NCBI GenBank assembly: GCA_023251855.1
Contig: JAHEYA010000021.1
Location: 1 to 13,305, forward strand
Direction: 5' to 3'
From: Bacteroidota bacterium
Lineage (GTDB): Bacteria; Bacteroidota; Bacteroidia; 2-12-FULL-35-15
DNA: 13,305 bases
Position numbers and translations under genes: made by a program. Shown here piece by piece: positions 11,677 to 13,305 of this stretch (position 1 is its first letter; every line of letters begins with the position of its first letter). The notes under the pieces are model-generated. The model was not told where the DNA came from and made no database searches. It saw only the letters and a program-made list of their open reading frames with translations.

Positions 11677-11883
11677 ATGAAAAAGATACATGTTTTTACT
11701 ACAATAGGTCTTATTTTTGTATTCACAGGAATTGCTCTGATGCCCTCTAAACTGCCTATCCTGGCTTCAGTTTATGCATTATTAGCTTATTTTTTTTCAA
11801 TAAAAGAGGTTTCAACTTATACATCATGGTATCAATTTTCAACAGTTTTTTTTTTCCGCATTGCTTTTGGGTATAAGTGTTGA
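11677..11883 (+). pseudogene. N-terminal part of a frameshifted membrane redoxin
   Basis: This frame gives 68 residues with two membrane helices (about 5-23 and 28-42) and a third begun at TSWYQFSTVFF. It then runs out of frame after a run of ten Ts (11846-11855) and stops at 11881-11883. Removing one T joins it smoothly to the downstream frame: STVFFSALLLGISVDAGLPT. So this and the next entry are almost certainly one gene of about 328 codons (11677-12661). I mark it as broken, but a run of ten Ts is also a place where polymerase or replication slippage could restore the frame, and a sequencing or assembly error is possible. Confidence 0.7.
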
Positions 11884-12661
11884 TGCCGGTTTGCCAACCC
11901 TACCTATTTTAACTATTGCAGCATTAATAGTTGTGGCTGGCTCTATTGGCCGCATTGTTTTTTTTCGAACATTCGGTTACACGCAACATTCCTGGTTTGA
12001 GCCAATGATGTTTGTAATAGCACTATTGTTGTATTTAACAGCTAATATTATTCATCCTGCGAATTGGCAAGGGTGGACATTCCCTTTAACAATTATTTTT
12101 TTACAATGGGTATTGACAGCAGGAATACGAAAGGATAAAAAACAATTGTTAGGTTTTACCAAAGGCGGGTACAAAATAGCTATTGGCAAAGAAGCCCCAG
12201 ATTTTGCTCTACCTGATCAGGATGGAAAAACAGTGAGTATATCTGATTTTATTGATAAACGAAACTTGCTTCTCATTTTTGTACGTGGTGACTGGTGTCC
12301 AGGATGTCACATGATGTTGCGTACTTATGAAAAAGAACGTAAAAAATTACAGGAGAAAAATATATTGGTAATGGCTATTGGCCCTGACCCTGTTGGAGTA
12401 AACCGTGAAATGGTTTTAAAATTGGACCTTGAATTTAGAGTTTTATCAGATGAAGGACAACGTACAGCTATGATATACGGTGTTCAATTAAATCCTTATG
12501 ACAATGATTTTGCAGAAAAATATGAAGAAGGAATTCCTTTACCAGCTTCATTTTTAGTGGATAAAAAGGGAGTGGTTCAATATGTTTCAAGGCCTGATAA
12601 AGTGGGTGAGTTCCTTGATCCAAGAACTATATTTCCAATAATAGAGCGGTTGAATTATTAA
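11861..12661 (+). CDS. C-terminal part of the membrane redoxin (AhpC/TSA-thioredoxin fold)
   Basis: The open part reads about 85 residues of membrane helices (14-35, 46-64, 73-86), then a cytoplasmic or periplasmic redoxin domain from about residue 105. That domain starts IGKEAPDFALPDQDGKTVSI and has the active-site C146 and C149 in GDWCPGCHMMLRTYE, then IPLPASFLVDKKGVVQYV. This is the AhpC/TSA-redoxin fold with a CxxC pair, suited to thiol-disulfide exchange or peroxide reduction. The first usable codon is TTG at 11861, with no promoter or ribosome site of its own, so expression probably depends on the upstream frame (see the T run at 11846-11855). The PAS gene follows 18 bases after the stop and is probably co-transcribed. 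Confidence 0.75.
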   Translation: MLLGISVDAGLPTLPILTIAALIVVAGSIGRIVFFRTFGYTQHSWFEPMMFVIALLLYLTANIIHPANWQGWTFPLTIIFLQWVLTAGIRKDKKQLLGFTKGGYKIAIGKEAPDFALPDQDGKTVSISDFIDKRNLLLIFVRGDWCPGCHMMLRTYEKERKKLQEKNILVMAIGPDPVGVNREMVLKLDLEFRVLSDEGQRTAMIYGVQLNPYDNDFAEKYEEGIPLPASFLVDKKGVVQYVSRPDKVGEFLDPRTIFPIIERLNY

Positions 12662-12679
12662 TTGTTTTTAAAATAAAAC

Positions 12680-13305
12680 ATGTTTTACATTATTTGTGTC
12701 ATACTTGCAAGTTCATTGTTAGCAGTAACAACGATGGTGCTTTCTGTTTCCGGAAAACAAAAATTTACGGATGCGCGCTTAAAAACAATTGAGGCAGAAA
12801 AGATTAATTACGAAAGTATTATTGAACAAGCCAATGATGCAATGTTTGTAATAGATATTGTGAGCGGCAGGGTTTATCAATGCAATCCAAGTGCAGCCAC
12901 TATGCTTGGTTATACAAAACATGAATTGGAGAAAAAAACGTTATTCGATCTGCAACCAAAAGAATTACTTGAAAAAAGTTCAACAACAGTTGCTGATGTT
13001 TGGGAAAAGAAAGGACTAATCTATAAAGATATTCCTTTTGTTACTAAAACCGGTGAGCTATTACCCGTTGAGTGTAGTGCTAAAGTGGCTCCTTTTGCCG
13101 GTCGTCCTGCAATTGTTATTTATGCCCGTGATATTACCGAACGCATCCGATTGGAAAAAGAGATTCAGGATCAACAAAAGATAATTGAAGAAAAAAACAA
13201 AGATATTACCTCCAGTATTGAATATTCCAAACGTATACAACGCTCTGTATTTATTGATAAAGATACGTTGATAGAATATGCTCCTGACTCGTTTATTTTC
13301 TTTAA
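12680..13305 (+). CDS. PAS-domain protein, probable SpoIIE-type serine phosphatase (cut by window end)
   Basis: 208 complete codons are visible and the gene continues past the window. It starts at the ATG at 12680 with one hydrophobic helix (residues 3-22, IICVILASSLLAVTTMVLSV). A PAS domain follows at about 45-160: YESIIEQANDAMFVIDIVSG, CNPSAATMLGYTKHELEKKT, then VTKTGELLPVECSAK and VIYARDITERIRLEKEI. A charged coiled coil leads to ITSSIEYSKRIQRSVF and YAPDSFIFF. That last segment is the usual entry to SpoIIE/PP2C-type phosphatase domains in Bacteroidota, which normally continues with a D-I-V-S-G-D-F-Y-W motif, lying outside the window. The phosphatase call is thus inferred; PAS and linker are seen. 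Confidence 0.8.
   Translation, partial: MFYIICVILASSLLAVTTMVLSVSGKQKFTDARLKTIEAEKINYESIIEQANDAMFVIDIVSGRVYQCNPSAATMLGYTKHELEKKTLFDLQPKELLEKSSTTVADVWEKKGLIYKDIPFVTKTGELLPVECSAKVAPFAGRPAIVIYARDITERIRLEKEIQDQQKIIEEKNKDITSSIEYSKRIQRSVFIDKDTLIEYAPDSFIFF

Overview
The window reads as chromosomal DNA of a low-GC member of the Bacteroidota, probably from an uncultured or sparsely sampled lineage (inference). The supporting signs are: -7 promoter boxes of the form TAnnTTTG placed a few bases before start codons; few clear Shine-Dalgarno sequences; short palindromic repeats of kinds I associate with this phylum (GACCTGT/ACAGGTC, CCTCTCC/GGAGAGG, GCTCAGGATAAACTC, CGCAAAG); and core proteins of Bacteroidota flavour (RecG, RluF, GpmI, a PAS protein entering a SpoIIE-type phosphatase). 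No tRNA, rRNA, integrase, transposase or CRISPR array is visible.

Bases 1-3141 form a toxin-antitoxin (TA) island made of short cassettes, all on the + strand. In order: a DUF4258/DUF2283 pair; a BrnT-like/CopG-type pair followed by the 3' half of a PemK/MazF-type toxin gene; a frameshifted BrnA-like antitoxin; and a chain of overlapping genes in which a DUF2281-like antitoxin leads into the 5' stub of a PemK/MazF-type toxin, then mntA (nucleotidyltransferase antitoxin), then hepT (HEPN toxin). The DNA between cassettes is a repeated element. A 102-bp stretch is present identically at 1-102 and 668-769. A 5' box at 617-669 returns in decayed form at 1643-1698. The 3' half (about 700-839) returns diverged at 2033-2168, with a hairpin whose arms differ in sequence but still pair, and with a promoter at its downstream edge. 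Two cassettes end in the same 12 bases, with the stop codon inside them. This cassette-plus-linker layout is the most unusual thing in the window.

Bases 3142-4682 hold arfB (ribosome rescue, minus strand) and a lipoprotein of unknown role whose N-terminal region carries an in-frame palindromic repeat. Repeat-rich gaps flank these genes. Bases 4683-6794 hold recG on the minus strand. A 146-bp heptanucleotide tandem repeat separates it from the divergent rluF.

Bases 6991-13305 run rightwards: rluF and a BaiN/HI0933-type flavoprotein, 9 bp apart; an orphan sensor histidine kinase; gpmI (glycolysis), which also carries a small in-frame palindrome; a membrane-anchored redoxin broken by a poly-T frameshift; and the start of a PAS protein, likely a SpoIIE-type phosphatase, cut by the window edge. 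Several promoters (near 843, 6991, 9005 and 11677) put the -7 box 3-7 bases from the start codon, which suggests leaderless or nearly leaderless transcripts.
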